This document shows positions 44,060 through 54,854 of a stretch of 64,000 nucleotides of DNA, in pieces (the stretch's first letter is position 1; each line of letters starts with the position of its first letter). Position numbers and translations under genes: made by a program. The DNA is from Platerodrilus igneus (taxonomy: Eukaryota > Arthropoda > Insecta > Coleoptera > Lycidae): NCBI GenBank assembly GCA_036346225.1, contig JARFIW010001088.1, positions 2,575,001 to 2,639,000 of the forward strand, given 5' to 3'. Under the pieces are notes generated by a model that did not search any database, had not been told where the DNA came from, and saw only the letters and a list, made by a program, of their open reading frames with translations.

Positions 44060-46057
44060 ACTAGATGCACACTTCGTATCCAAACTAATAATTTGTCCGT
44101 ATAGTATACTTGTGAGCGGTTAACTGGCAACCCTCAGTTCATTTCTTTTGTTGGTTTGTATCGAATTAATTTTTTTTGTATTATCCTAGTTAGTTTTGGG
44201 TGTAAATTTTTCTGGATTCATAGACATGGGAGGCGTTACCATCTGAATTAGTAGTGGGAGATTTGGGAAGATGTTAAATAATGTTGCCGTCTTACCCTTT
44301 ATTTTATACTAAAGAAATTCTTTATAAGAGTATGGCAAATAAAAGGGGTAGAGTTAATTTTTTTAAGTGGGTTTTCCTTTTTTATGTAACATGTGCCTAA
44401 TTAGACGTTTTTCTGTTACATGGTTCTTTTGTTCTAAATTAATGTGTACTTTTATTTCAGGCCTATCCTTTACGTTTATTTTGGTAACGCCCCGCCTACT
44501 CGCCGATTGAGCCCGGTTATTATTGTTTTAGATTTCAGGCTACGTCGATGTACATAGCAAAGTTTTATCTTTATCATTAATATCGCAGATCGTCCTTTAG
44601 ACCAATTTGTCTTAATAGAGACATTCTCTACTCTCTACTTCTTCTCTAGGATACTTATCCTAAAACTCTACCTTTTTCTTGTCCCGCCTTAAACCTTAAA
44701 TTCTTCTCTGGTGTATTTGTCTTAAGTCCCAAAACAACCACCCACCACATAAGAATGGTGTTCCACCACTCCGTGCTACTTACTACACTTTGGTGGTCGA
44801 ATAGTGCTTCGTTATCTACAGGTTTATGTTATTTCTATTGCTACTGCTCAATGCGAGCTTTTACTCTTATCTCTTCTACCCAGATTGATATAGCTCCTAA
44901 CCTGCCACCTCTCTTTGTTTCTTTCCATGTTTCTCTTCTTTTCTTTTATTTTTGAAGTCGCTGAATAGTTAGAGGGTTGTTACTTCACAACATTGAGCTA
45001 TGGGCATGGAGAACCTCTGTCTAGCTGTTGATATACATTGACAGTAAATGTTGCTAATCGATTCGGCTGTGCCGATCTTCCTAATGAACACCGAAGTGCA
45101 CGGATTGCATTCCCCTGACAAATTGGTCCAGAATGCCGTTCATGTAAACGAGTGCCGCTTTAATCTTGTTTAAATTTTTGAAGACAATTTAGTAATTAAT
45201 CTGTTTCAAAATTTTACAAAGACATTGTGGAACTGTGGAAAGGTAATGTAATAACATATATAAGTTTTCTAAACAATTAATAGGTAGTAACATCATGGAT
45301 TAAAGAGTGTTGATTCTGTTAATACATTTTCTAACTATCTTGCCAATCACTGTACGTTCGAAACCATAGTACACCCGTTATCAACTTAATAAGGGAAAGT
45401 TCCTTACTGTATTGTTCATTATTTAACCAAAACTAAGCATTCAATTTACTAGAACGTACGTATGTCATTTGGTTACATTAAATTCTCCAAATGAATATCT
45501 ATGCTCAGTTTTCAATTCCAGATAAAAAAAAAAAAACAAATTCGTACTAGAAAAATTGTAATGTGCAAGCTATATTCATGGCCTATATTTTGTTCTTATA
45601 TAAACATGTATCAACCCGAATGGTTTGCTATGCGGATTGTCTAAGCCATAATTTATTGAAATATCAGAAAGGATGAACAAAATATTTTCACACTACTCAC
45701 GTTTACAAGATTGCACTTATGACATTTAATGGGTTGGAGTTGTCTGTTTCATACATACATACATCCATTATTATCTATAGTGACAAAATATAGTGTACCA
45801 CACAAGCAGTTTTAAAGATAGGAGCTGTTAGGCTTGGATCAAGTCTTGTCCCATACCAAAATCATTCTACATGGAATAGAAGCGCTCAGCACCTCAGACA
45901 ACATACTAAGGTCATTTCAACCTAACTAGGACTGTCTGCAGCTCGGTTAGTTCAAGTGTCTTGTTTATTTATACCTATCTTGGATACTTGATGGTTCCGT
46001 GGCTCAGGTGGTTTGTGGTTGATTTACTGAGTCAAGGTACCAGGTACGAATCCAGAC

Positions 46058-46061
<4 letters not shown>
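44060..46061. other. Unassigned region
   Basis: No coding region or element assigned. A short match (CCGATTGAGCCCGGT at about 44501-44515) to the inverted family F LTR near 13530 hints at an F fragment. Nothing else stands out. Confidence 0.45.
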
Positions 46062-46103
<42 letters not shown>

Positions 46104-46434
46104 TGTGTGTGCGCGTGTGTGTGCGCGTGTGTGTGCGCGTGTGTGCGCGCGTGTGTGTGCGCGGTGTGTGTGCGCGGTGTGTGCGCGTGTGTGCGCGTGT
46201 GTGTGTGTGGTGTGTGTGCGCGTGTGTGTGTGCGCGTGTGTGTGTGCGCGTGTGTGTGCGCGTGTGTGTGTGCGCGTGTGTGTGTGCGCGTGTGTGTGTG
46301 CGCGTGTGTGTGTGCGCGTGTGTGTGTGCGCGTGTGTGTGCGCGTGTGTGTGCGCGCGTGTGTGTGCGCGCGCGTGTGTGCGCTCGTGTGTGTGCGCGCG
46401 TGTGCGTGTGCGTGCGCGTGCGCGTGCGCGCGCG

Positions 46435-46470
<36 letters not shown>
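46062..46470. repeat. Compound (GT)n / GTGTGCGCGT minisatellite
   Basis: About 410 bp of strictly alternating purine-pyrimidine sequence: pure GT at both ends and GTGTGTGCGCGT-type units between. Several open frames on both strands are low-complexity Cys-Val or His-Thr artefacts of the repeat. Such sequence readily adopts Z-DNA and is length-unstable. Confidence 0.97.
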
Positions 46471-46471
<1 letters not shown>

Positions 46472-46542
46472 GTGATGCACATTATAGATCTCAACTTTAC
46501 TTAGAACAGCAACTCGACAAAATTCAACATTAGCAGGTTAAA

Positions 46543-46606
46543 AAAACTCGCTTCCTGGCCAATGTAATACCTTTGGGTGGAGCATTAGAAAATCAAATAT
46601 AGTGTT
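46543..46606 (-). repeat. Interspersed repeat fragment S, inverted
   Basis: Inverse match to about 40110-40170 (CTCGCTTCCTGGCCAATGTA and GGGTGGAGCATTA). Confidence 0.6.
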
Positions 46607-47029
46607 TTGGATACTAGTGATTAAACTGCTCAAGCAACTTACTTCTACTATCTCGAACAGTCAAGTAAGTCCGACATATCAAGCTAGTATCGATATCCAA
46701 GTGAACCTGCTCCTTTCTTCCTATCTGAGTATGTGTGACGATTTCAATGACAGTGTTTAATACCTACCAGTAAGTCAACCCCTGGTAGTAGATGGGTAAA
46801 GTGCTCGTTCTGAAGTCAATATGTGACAATTTAAAACAAGTGAACTTGTTTTTGGCTTATGATTAAGAATTCTGTGAATTATAAATTCAAACAATTTTAA
46901 AGGCTGAGCTGTACATATTCCAGGTAAATTTTTACTATAATTAATTATATACGTAATGTACTTATGTTAATTTTAGTTCATTATGCACTTTTCATTTATT
47001 ACATAAGATAATAAAATCATTTTACTTAC
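46607..47029. other. Unassigned; intron side of the SMYD gene
   Basis: Downstream, in gene sense, of the SET exon donor. The rest of the SET domain is not recognisable here, so the next exon is further left or was lost. Confidence 0.45.
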
Positions 47030-47313
47030 TGGAAAACAGTATTTGGCATACAGGAGTGGTTAATCAATTCTGCTGATGGGCATGTAACATCAGCAATATG
47101 CTTGAATAAAGAATCTTCACTTTTCATGCCAATAAACTTATTGTCGTAAATAGTAGAAGCTAAATTACACTTCTTAGTCATGATTTTAATAATTGAACCA
47201 CCCATCTTAACCATTAATTCCTTTTCATTCACATTTCCACTACAAGATAGCAGTGTTAATTGTTTAAAAAAATCAGTTTTCAAATTTAAATATCCAACAA
47301 TGAGCGCAGCAGC
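47030..47313 (-). CDS. SMYD-type protein, SET-domain exon
   Basis: On the minus strand a CTACTAG acceptor (47314-47320) precedes the exon and GTAAGT (47024-47029) follows it. The 284-bp exon encodes AAALIVGYLNLKTDFFKQ and ends with LINHSCMPNTVF. That is the NHSCxPN signature of SET methyltransferases, the S-adenosylmethionine-site motif used by SMYD proteins. It starts in phase 0, matching the end of the next exon upstream, and ends two bases into a codon. SMYD proteins methylate lysines on histones and other proteins. SMYD4-like proteins are the nearest type I can suggest. No stop codon or frameshift is seen, so the gene may be active. Confidence 0.85.
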
Positions 47314-47364
47314 CTAGTAGAACATAGTTATAATAAGAATTATTGGAACAATATTTTCACTTAC
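47314..47364 (-). other. 51-bp intron of the SMYD-type gene
   Basis: On the minus strand it starts GTAAGTG and ends TACTAG. It is flanked by two exons that join in frame (AR to AAA). Its very small size is typical of insects. Confidence 0.85.
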
Positions 47365-47668
47365 CCTTGCCATATTTAACATTTGTAGGTGAGGAATGGA
47401 ATTAACATTGAATGTGGATTTGATTACATATGGATAATTATTTTCACTGTTACCAAACTGTTTAGCAAACGTTTTCGGAAGTATCTGAGTTGTAGGAAAA
47501 TCAGCAAAAGCAGCTTTAAAAGCAATGCGTAATGCTAAATATACCTCAGGCGAGAATTCGTTGAAAAAATGTGATCCAAATGCTAAACATTCCCATTTAT
47601 GAAAACCATTCCAAGCACAATCTCTACAATATTCATTGCAGAATAAACATTCAACACATTTAATACAC
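47365..47668 (-). CDS. SMYD-type protein, MYND zinc-finger exon
   Basis: A TTTTAG acceptor (47669-47674) and a GTAAGTG donor bound 304 bp. It encodes a MYND finger (CIKCVECLFCNEYCRDC, then FHKWEC) followed by ALRIAFKAAFADF and HLQMLNMAR. The finger lies inside the split SET domain, which is the SMYD arrangement. Upstream exons are not seen; the intron to the right contains a TA tract and a 2.1-kb minus-strand LTR. Only one base of the first codon lies in this exon. Confidence 0.87.
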
Positions 47669-47689
47669 CTAAAACATAGAACAATTTAA

Positions 47690-47692
<3 letters not shown>

Positions 47693-47743
<51 letters not shown>

Positions 47744-47749
47744 ATATAT
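47693..47749. repeat. (TA)n microsatellite 9
   Basis: About 49 bp of TA plus a short TTGATATATT. It lies 24 bp beyond the MYND exon, within the intron and close to its splice acceptor. Confidence 0.96.
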
Positions 47750-49900
47750 TGCCGTGTAACCTTTGGTAAAAGCCTCGCCAGAGTAAAAAAAAACATTTGA
47801 GCCCCAACGTTGGGCCATCATAAATTGCCGTGTAACCTCTCTAAATCGTATTTCGGTCACAAAAATACATTCGAAAATTTTATTAATTTTCTAAAATCGT
47901 CATAAATTTAACACAATAAAAATTTTTTAACAAAAATAATTTCTTACCCAGATTGCTCTCTTCATCACCTTTATTCTTCAACTGCTTCCTTAGCTAGCTC
48001 AGTTAGGTCTCCTCTTGGATACCTAGATTCACTATCATACTCTGTATCGTTCACGCACACTCTCAATAAAACCACAAATTAATACAACAATCATCATACA
48101 ATATTTATTTACCACTCTTTACAAATAAAATTCAAGATTATCCACATTTCAGTGATCAAGTTACACCTCAATAAATCCTATTTTTGTACTGTCCTGGATT
48201 TTAATTTAAAATATCAAACACATTGAATATACCCGGAGTAAATGGGCCCTGAATAATACCTTATTTTTGTTCTTTATTTATAATTAATTTTAATTAGGAC
48301 GCTCTGGAGTATGGTGAGCACATGATAACCCAGTTAATTATGAATAATGTATGCTTTTGTACTTCACATACTCTTTACAACCAACAAAAAAACAAACCCA
48401 TGTACTCTTAACAATAAACATTTTAGTTCCTGAGGAACGTTAATAAGCTTTATACACACCTTTAGCTTTATATTGAAATACCATAATAACAGTTAGTTAT
48501 ACGTATTATTGTCAATACGCAAAATAATGCAAAATACCTTCATAATTCACTCTCACACGTCACACAATTTTCAAAGTTTATAACAACAATTTTAAAGCGT
48601 TACCTGGAATTCCTTGAAGATCTCTACTCCGTTGACGATGCCGTTAAGTTGTTTCGCTCTGCTCTGCAGGCCGCCTCTAGCTATTTGTAGATGAACACCA
48701 TTTAAGTTGTGCCGTATGCTCTGCCTTCACAATGCATCCAAATCCAAATTTATTACACTTCTTTCATAATTGCGTACTTTAGTTTAATTTAATTTAAGTT
48801 ACTTCACGAGCTTGTTTAAAATAAATGTTGCACCTCAATTAAAATTTATACTCGACACTATTCGCGTATCAAATTATGAGGTCAACACTGTACTATTTAA
48901 TTTAAAAATATGTATACTTACAAACTCGTATTCTGAAGCGGTGAAAATACTAAGCGATCGAAGTTAAAAGAGAGCGATGCTAATTCTCTTCGAGTATTTG
49001 TATGATTCCGAATGCCACCTCTAGGCCACTCTTCCCGTGAAATAGCTAATTTAAAATAACACTTCCTCAAATTTTGGCTCAAGCGTTTTCGAACTCCCCG
49101 AAATTTAGCGCGTCGTTACGATATTTTCCAATAATCCCGACTTCAAATATTCTCGTGCTTGTCTGTTCTAGAACTAACTATATCGACCAATAGTATATCC
49201 ATTGACGTCTTAAACACCCCGCCTATATTAACGCTATTCCCTCTTACGCATATAATCTGTTTCCTTCTAACCTAGTTTGAGTGGTAGAAATCGATATTAC
49301 TGTCCGCGTTTTATTTACTCCATGTGGACTTGTATACGTGCTTTTTGAAGTGGTCTGTTATTATGTCTGTCTCATTCCGACGTATTTCATTGACTGTCTA
49401 TCCTTTCTGCACTTTAAGCAAACTTTTAGTTAACATTTACGTGAACCCTCCAACCGTTTATCCGATATACTTAGAATACTTGTCTTTTATCTACACAAAT
49501 AAGGGGAACCTGACATTTCGAAAACATGCAAGTGTTCAATTAACCGACGTTTTAACACAACATTTCTAAGAGTTGGCTTTTCAAGGTATTTTATATTCAA
49601 TGGCTGTTTATGTGTTAGCAAAGCGTTTCACCTTGGTATTATCGATTTTCATTCTTTTATGCGTATTATACATAATTACCCGTTCAATTAAACTCAATTT
49701 AATTAATAAATAAATTGCTTTGGCTTCTACAATTTATTTTCTTTACGTACCTAACTAAATTTTAATAAAATTTTGTTAATACTTGTTACTTTAAAATGAA
49801 CTAAATGGAATAAATTTCGCACGTAAATTTTGGTTGTTTCCTCTATACAGGGTGTTTGAAATTGCTTTGTTTTTACTAAATTTAGCCCTTTAAAACCACT
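47750..49900 (-). repeat. Family C LTR, full length, with one PBS-like module
   Basis: On the minus strand it starts AGTGGTTTTAAAGGGC (49900) and ends GGTTACACGGCA (47750). The module is bounded by two copies of GTTACACGGCA (inner one about 47823-47833). Between them is GATGGCCCAACGTTGGGGC (47801-47819), a good match to the tRNA-Lys PBS. About 2150 bp. No coding region, so a solo LTR. Confidence 0.82.
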
Positions 49901-49908
49901 ATATATAT
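49900..49908. repeat. Short TA run
   Basis: Only about 9 bp of TA separates the start of the minus-strand C LTR from the start of the family D LTR. Confidence 0.8.
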
Positions 49909-51973
49909 TGCTGTGATAAGGGGTTGTTTAAGGGTGCACGTTATAGTAAAGGTCGTTCAGGAATGAGTAATTAGAATAGGCAGCAGAAAACTGCACTTAT
50001 TTAAGGAAATAATTAAGAAATAGACATAGTTTGTAGATAGTAAGTAGTCAACACGCTGTATATAAAGTAGAAATAGTTTTTGGGCGACGCGGGTAAACGT
50101 AGGAAGACGCATAGTTGGCGTAGGAATAAGAAATACATGTATTAAGTAGATAGTAAATATTAAATACCCTGTAGATAAAGTTTAGTTAATTTAGGTAAAA
50201 CAAATAAGGATATTTTTCAGTGGAGGCACGCGTATATTTAGAAATAAATGATAAAGTGTAATTAGACACGCATTAAGAAAAGAGTTCCAGACGGTTAAAT
50301 TAATACGGATAGAGAAATAGAGTTTCAGGTAGTTAATATAAATGCGTACAAAGATCTAATCATTTTGATAAGAGAAATGATTAAAAATTGCGTGAATCGC
50401 ATGTAAACATGAAAATTTAAAGTCGAGTTGCATCAGTTTGTTTATGGAAAAGCAAGTAATCTATCAAAATACAGCATGTTGATAATAATAGACAGCTGCG
50501 GGCAGGTTGTGATTATGGGAAAGCGTGGAGCATTGCATCAGAAACTGCTCTAAAAGCAATTATTTGATTGGTCAGAAACAAGCGACGAGTTCTAGACCAT
50601 ACCTACGGATGGAGTGGGAATTTGAGATTATATTAGCAAGCACCTTGATAAGAAAGTCAGTTTTGAACTCAACAAAGGCCGAAATGCGTTGCCATTAAAA
50701 CAAAGTAATACGTAATAATTATAAAAGTGAAATAAAAATGAGTGCGAATATGAAGATTATAATTACCGTTTAAACGTAAGTACGTTTTTAATGAATTTAT
50801 TGTAAACTAAGACATAAAAATAATAGGGTTTCGAGGTCTGAGGGAAATAGACTATGATTCTGATGTTAAGAAAAAAATACAGTAATACAATTTAGATGTC
50901 CAGGGGAAAAGAAGAATAATACAATCTTGAAGTACAGGGGTGAAACAAACTACAATTTTAAGTCTGGGGCAAGAATGATAAAAGTCTAAGTTTGAAGAAT
51001 TGAGATAAAATTGGGGTGTATAATTTAATGGTGGTGGTCCATAGTGTAATGGCAATAATTTGAATGGAATCCAGAGTTGGGGAAGATCATTTTTATTGGA
51101 AGCGTCGATGTGAAAAAGATAAAACCAGGTCAGATTTTTAGTTATAAGACATTTGTTTTTCTACATAAATTTTTATTTTATTTTTAATATTGAATTTGCT
51201 AAATATTATATGCTTGTGAAGAAGTCAACAAAAGAGGTTGCATATGTATAGAATGAGTAATTTGATAACAGGTTCAGAATATTCTACACTTTGTTGGTAA
51301 AGATAATAAGTTTTCTTTGGTGACTTTGGGTTTTGAGTACATACTAGATGGTTGTTAATAAATGAAATTTATAAGGTTAACTGATTTAAAAATGTATTAC
51401 AAATAATTTCAAAAGCTGTACATAACATATTGGTGTCATTATATAAAATCGAAATTTACTGAATTTTATAATTCCAAATAAATGCTAGCCGAGGTCATAA
51501 GATTTAAATAGTACAAAAGGCGGAGCCACAAGTTGAATAGGAAATTGATAACACGCAAGGCGGTAACGTATCGAATTTTGCCATTGGTAGATAAAGTTGT
51601 TTAAAGATAAAGTCCAGTTGATAGCAATATTAAGAAAACAGCTGGAGGAGGAGATAAGTACAATTAATAGTGAATATTAAAATGGTGGTCCAATAGTTTA
51701 GAGTACGTAGAAAATTAATAAGGCGCACAACGAAGGGGATCAAGAATTCCAGTTCATAGTAATAAAAATAACAGCCAGAAGTAAGGGGCGAGAAAATTAC
51801 GCGAATAGTATAGCAATAAATATAACAGCTCAAAGTAAGGGGCATGAGAATTCCAATAGCATAGCAAATAATTATGGTCGCCCAAAGTAGGGGCACGACA
51901 ATTTAGAGAATAGCATAGCAAATAAATATGATGCAGCCCAACGTAGGGGCTCGATAATCCGCCAGTATCATAG

Positions 51974-51974
<1 letters not shown>
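49909..51974 (+). repeat. Family D solo LTR, copy D2, with about six PBS-like modules
   Basis: Starts TGCTGTGATAAGGGG and ends CATAGC before a TA tract. It parallels D1 (9099-10995) up to the region at about 51620, where D1 has one module and ends. D2 continues with further modules of about 50 bp to 51974. The last two (cores GGTCGCCCAAAGTAGGGGC at 51873-51891 and GCAGCCCAACGTAGGGGC at 51934-51951) look most PBS-like. No ORF. Confidence 0.83.

Positions 51975-52013
<39 letters not shown>
51975..52013. repeat. (TA)n microsatellite 10
   Basis: About 38 bp of TA between D2 and a PLE terminal repeat. Confidence 0.97.
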
Positions 52014-52015
<2 letters not shown>

Positions 52016-52430
52016 CTTGAAATTGTGTTTCTTGGGAAAAAGGTCTAAATAAATAAAAAAATATTTTTTTCACATTATATGCGTGTTAAACAGACGTTTC
52101 GACCGTCGCAAGATGGTCTTTATCAATGATGTTTTTTTATCCATAAACGGAGGTTTATATATTATAACGTAGTATAAATTGAGTCATTCATTAAATGGTA
52201 TGGTACGGTTACTACACTTTAATTTATTTAATATACAATTGTACTAAAACATTTACGTCACAAATTAAAATATTGTTGATATATATAAATTATGTACAAC
52301 CTTGATGTGAGTTGCTAAACTCTTAGTCAAAATTTAAAATTCTAATTTCTTAGTAAACATGTATATTAAAATGTTTAGTACAGAGTTTGATTGGAGACTC
52401 TTTTTCCCAAGAAACACAATTTCAAGTAAT
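52014..52430 (-). repeat. Solo PLE terminal repeat with inverted ends
   Basis: The first about 28 bp (TTACTTGAAATTGTGTTTCT...) return inverted at 52401-52430. On the minus strand 52091-52126 has TTGATAAA, then a GACC/GGTC helix, then GAAACGTCTG, a degenerate hammerhead-like core. The PLE copy at 57861-61526 shows the same architecture. No ORF. TA tracts lie on both sides. Confidence 0.65.
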
Positions 52431-52465
52431 ATTATATAAAAGAAGGTCAAGAAATACCAATCGAG

Positions 52466-52494
<29 letters not shown>
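52466..52494. repeat. (TA)n microsatellite 11
   Basis: About 28 bp of AT ending directly at the family E start TGCTGTAATT. Confidence 0.96.
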
Positions 52495-52496
<2 letters not shown>

Positions 52497-54049
52497 CTGT
52501 AATTAAGGGTTAATTTACGGGTAGGTTAAGTCATTGGAGTCGTAGAATAAGCAAGGGAAACTCCCAAGCAACGGAAGCACGAAATTATAGATATTAGAAG
52601 AGTAAATAAGTTATTATAAAAATTATTATTTGCGAGCACACTGTATATAGCAGTACAAACAATTAAAACACATATCCAAGTGTAGCTACTAGCAGAGATT
52701 AGAATTTAAAAAGGTAACGAAACGCATTAAAATTAAATCAGTGAAAAACCTGCATGAAGTGGCTAGATAAACATTTATAAAGTGTGTAAAGATATTATCG
52801 TAAACGCACGCAGAAATTATGCTTTATTTAAAAGCGTACATGATCTAAGAGAATCACAGTTGTTCGAAAATCCAATTTATTGGGAAATAAACAAATACCA
52901 AATTTATTCAATTTAGATTAGAATAAAGCTAACAAACAACACTATGTGCTCGATATGTACGAATTTCCTGGGATTCCTGTAGTAAATATAAGATATAACA
53001 ATTGAATTACGTGACTTCAAGCACCGCGTCACACAATTAAAATTCATACAATTGGTAAATTTTCCCAAACATAACAAGTGATAATATACTTGACCTCGTC
53101 TAGCAAGTGAAACCAGCGAATCACAAACAAGAGTGGGGCGATCTTATAAATATCTGGAGAATTAAATGAAACTGGGCAGTGACTATAACTGAAAGTGCCA
53201 AATATTTACGTGAATAATAAATATTCGTTAACAGTGAAATTATAAAGTGTAGAATTGTGAAAATTATGCCGTATTTCTGAGACGTAAGTAAATAAGATTT
53301 AGGAAATTATAACATTTCTAATAATAAATAAAACAGGGCTCTGGATGTAGATCTAAATTCCTCTCTGAATGTCGATCTGAAGGTTGATCTAAATTACTCT
53401 CGGAATGTCAATCTGAATTTAGCATCTCAATTACACTATAAATTACAATCATAAATCACAAGAAAAATAATGTTACGATTCCTGTAGAACTTCAAATTAC
53501 GAGACGCTACGATCAAAATACAATTTTGGAGAATGCTGCCTGGTCAAGCAAATTGATGATAAATAAACGCACCAATAACGAATTGGATATCGACTTCAAT
53601 TCTTGGGAGCACATATGAAAATTATTCATGTTAGAGATTTTGACATGATTTATTTTTAAAACTGTTTTATCTCAAATATTTTAGATATGATTTATTTTTC
53701 TACTGTTTTACCTCAATCATAATTTAAAGTGTAAAAGCCGACAAATTGGGGGTTTCTTGCAAAAGTTTTATGAAAAGTTACAGACCGCTTGAAACGTTTC
53801 AATAAGTCTTTAAAGGTAATAAAAATCTCGTTTTGCTGGCTTGATTTTGTAATAATTTAACAGATGTATATTATACAAAAAGGGGAGAAGATAGTTAAAA
53901 GTGTTGTAAATATTCAATCATTATACCATGTATTATAGAAGTGCTTTATTTAATTGAATCAGCTAGTCGAGGCAAAAGAAAATTATAAATTTACATTTTC
54001 ACAAGTGTTTGAGTGGTAAAAGGGGCTGTGAGAGAATAACAGGGCTTAA

Positions 54050-54262
54050 CAAAGCATTTTATAGCACCCAATTGTAAGGGGAGGCGAGTATCCACAAAAT
54101 TATAACACCCAAACCGTGGGGCCCGATATAAGAGATATAACTAAGGTATATTATTTTCCTCCAGGAATTAACACAGCATAATTTATGGTTGCCCAAGCCG
54201 TGGGGCGAGTTAACACAGCATAAATTATGACGCTCAAGTTGTGGGGCTCGTATATCACAGTA
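54050..54262 (+). repeat. Tandem LTR-end/PBS-like modules of family E (42-bp register)
   Basis: Modules start near 54050, 54092, 54172 and 54214, and the terminal heptamer is CACAGTA at 54256. The last two full units are exactly 42 bp. Cores include CCCAAGCCGTGGGGC, CTCAAGTTGTGGGGCTCG and, outside the LTR, the present PBS. The last two units recur at 54709-54803. Confidence 0.85.
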
Positions 54263-54268
54263 TAATTA

Positions 54269-54284
54269 TGGCGCCCAACGTTGG
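54269..54284 (+). other. Primer-binding site of family E (tRNA-Lys type)
   Basis: TGGCGCCCAACGTTGG, six bases after the LTR end. It differs from the tRNA-Lys(CUU) PBS only near position 13-14 (an added T). Confidence 0.8.
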
Positions 54285-54464
54285 CTAAAACACCACGAAA
54301 ACTAAATTAAAATTTGAAAAGGAAAATTAATTTAAAAATTTGTAGAAACGAGAAATTTAAAAATTTAATTTTGTAAAAATATGAGTAAAAATTAATCTAA
54401 AAGGGTTAGGAATTTAAAATTGGAAAGAATTTGAAATATTAATTATAATTTAAAAATTTTAAAA

Positions 54465-54708
54465 ATGGAAATGCAAGGGCAAAAATTAACGAGGAGCCAA
54501 AGCGAGGAACAACAAACATCGCAACAATCGGAAATGATGCAAATTTTATTAGCGTTAACGAGGAAAATGGATGAAAGCGAAGAGGCCATTAAAACCAGAT
54601 CAAAGAAAATGGAGAAAAGTTACGGGCCGAAACAAAAATTATATAAGTGACAGACTAAAGGAAAGTAACCAAACGATCGCGGAAATGCAGGTACATTTTG
54701 AAAACAAA
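54465..54708 (+). pseudogene. gag: Family E gag, N-terminal fragment
   Basis: The first codon at 54465 opens MEMQGQKLTRSQSEEQQTSQ, then MMQILLALTRKMDESEE, a polar, coiled-coil-prone start like the family A gag (33790). A frameshift near 54610 is followed by SDRLKESNQTIAEMQVHFEN, and the frame ends in the deletion junction. Only about 80 residues of a gag that is normally several hundred. Confidence 0.68.
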
Positions 54709-54800
54709 TTAACACAGCATAATTTATGGCTCCCCAAGCCGTGGGGCGAGTTAACACAGCATAAATTATGACGCCCAAGTTGTGGGGCTCGTATATCACA

Positions 54801-54806
<6 letters not shown>

Positions 54807-54850
<44 letters not shown>
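54807..54850. repeat. (TA)n microsatellite 12
   Basis: About 44 bp of TA between family E and a family C LTR. Confidence 0.97.

Positions 54851-54854
<4 letters not shown>

Larger units (their letters stand above)
52495..54803 (+). mobile_element. Family E LTR element, internally deleted
   Basis: 5' LTR 52495-54262 (TGCTGTAATTAAGGG to CACAGTA), PBS at 54269, a non-coding leader, the start of gag, then an abrupt switch at about 54709 to the last 95 bp of a 3' LTR ending CACAGCA at 54803. The join has AATTAACACAGCA on both sides, so a repeat-mediated deletion removed the rest. TA tracts at both ends. Confidence 0.82.

Noticed and set aside
45961..46533. Five overlapping open frames on both strands rich in Cys-Val or His-Thr
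   Set aside because: They are translations of the GT/GCGC minisatellite; stop codons cannot occur in such sequence. Not genes.
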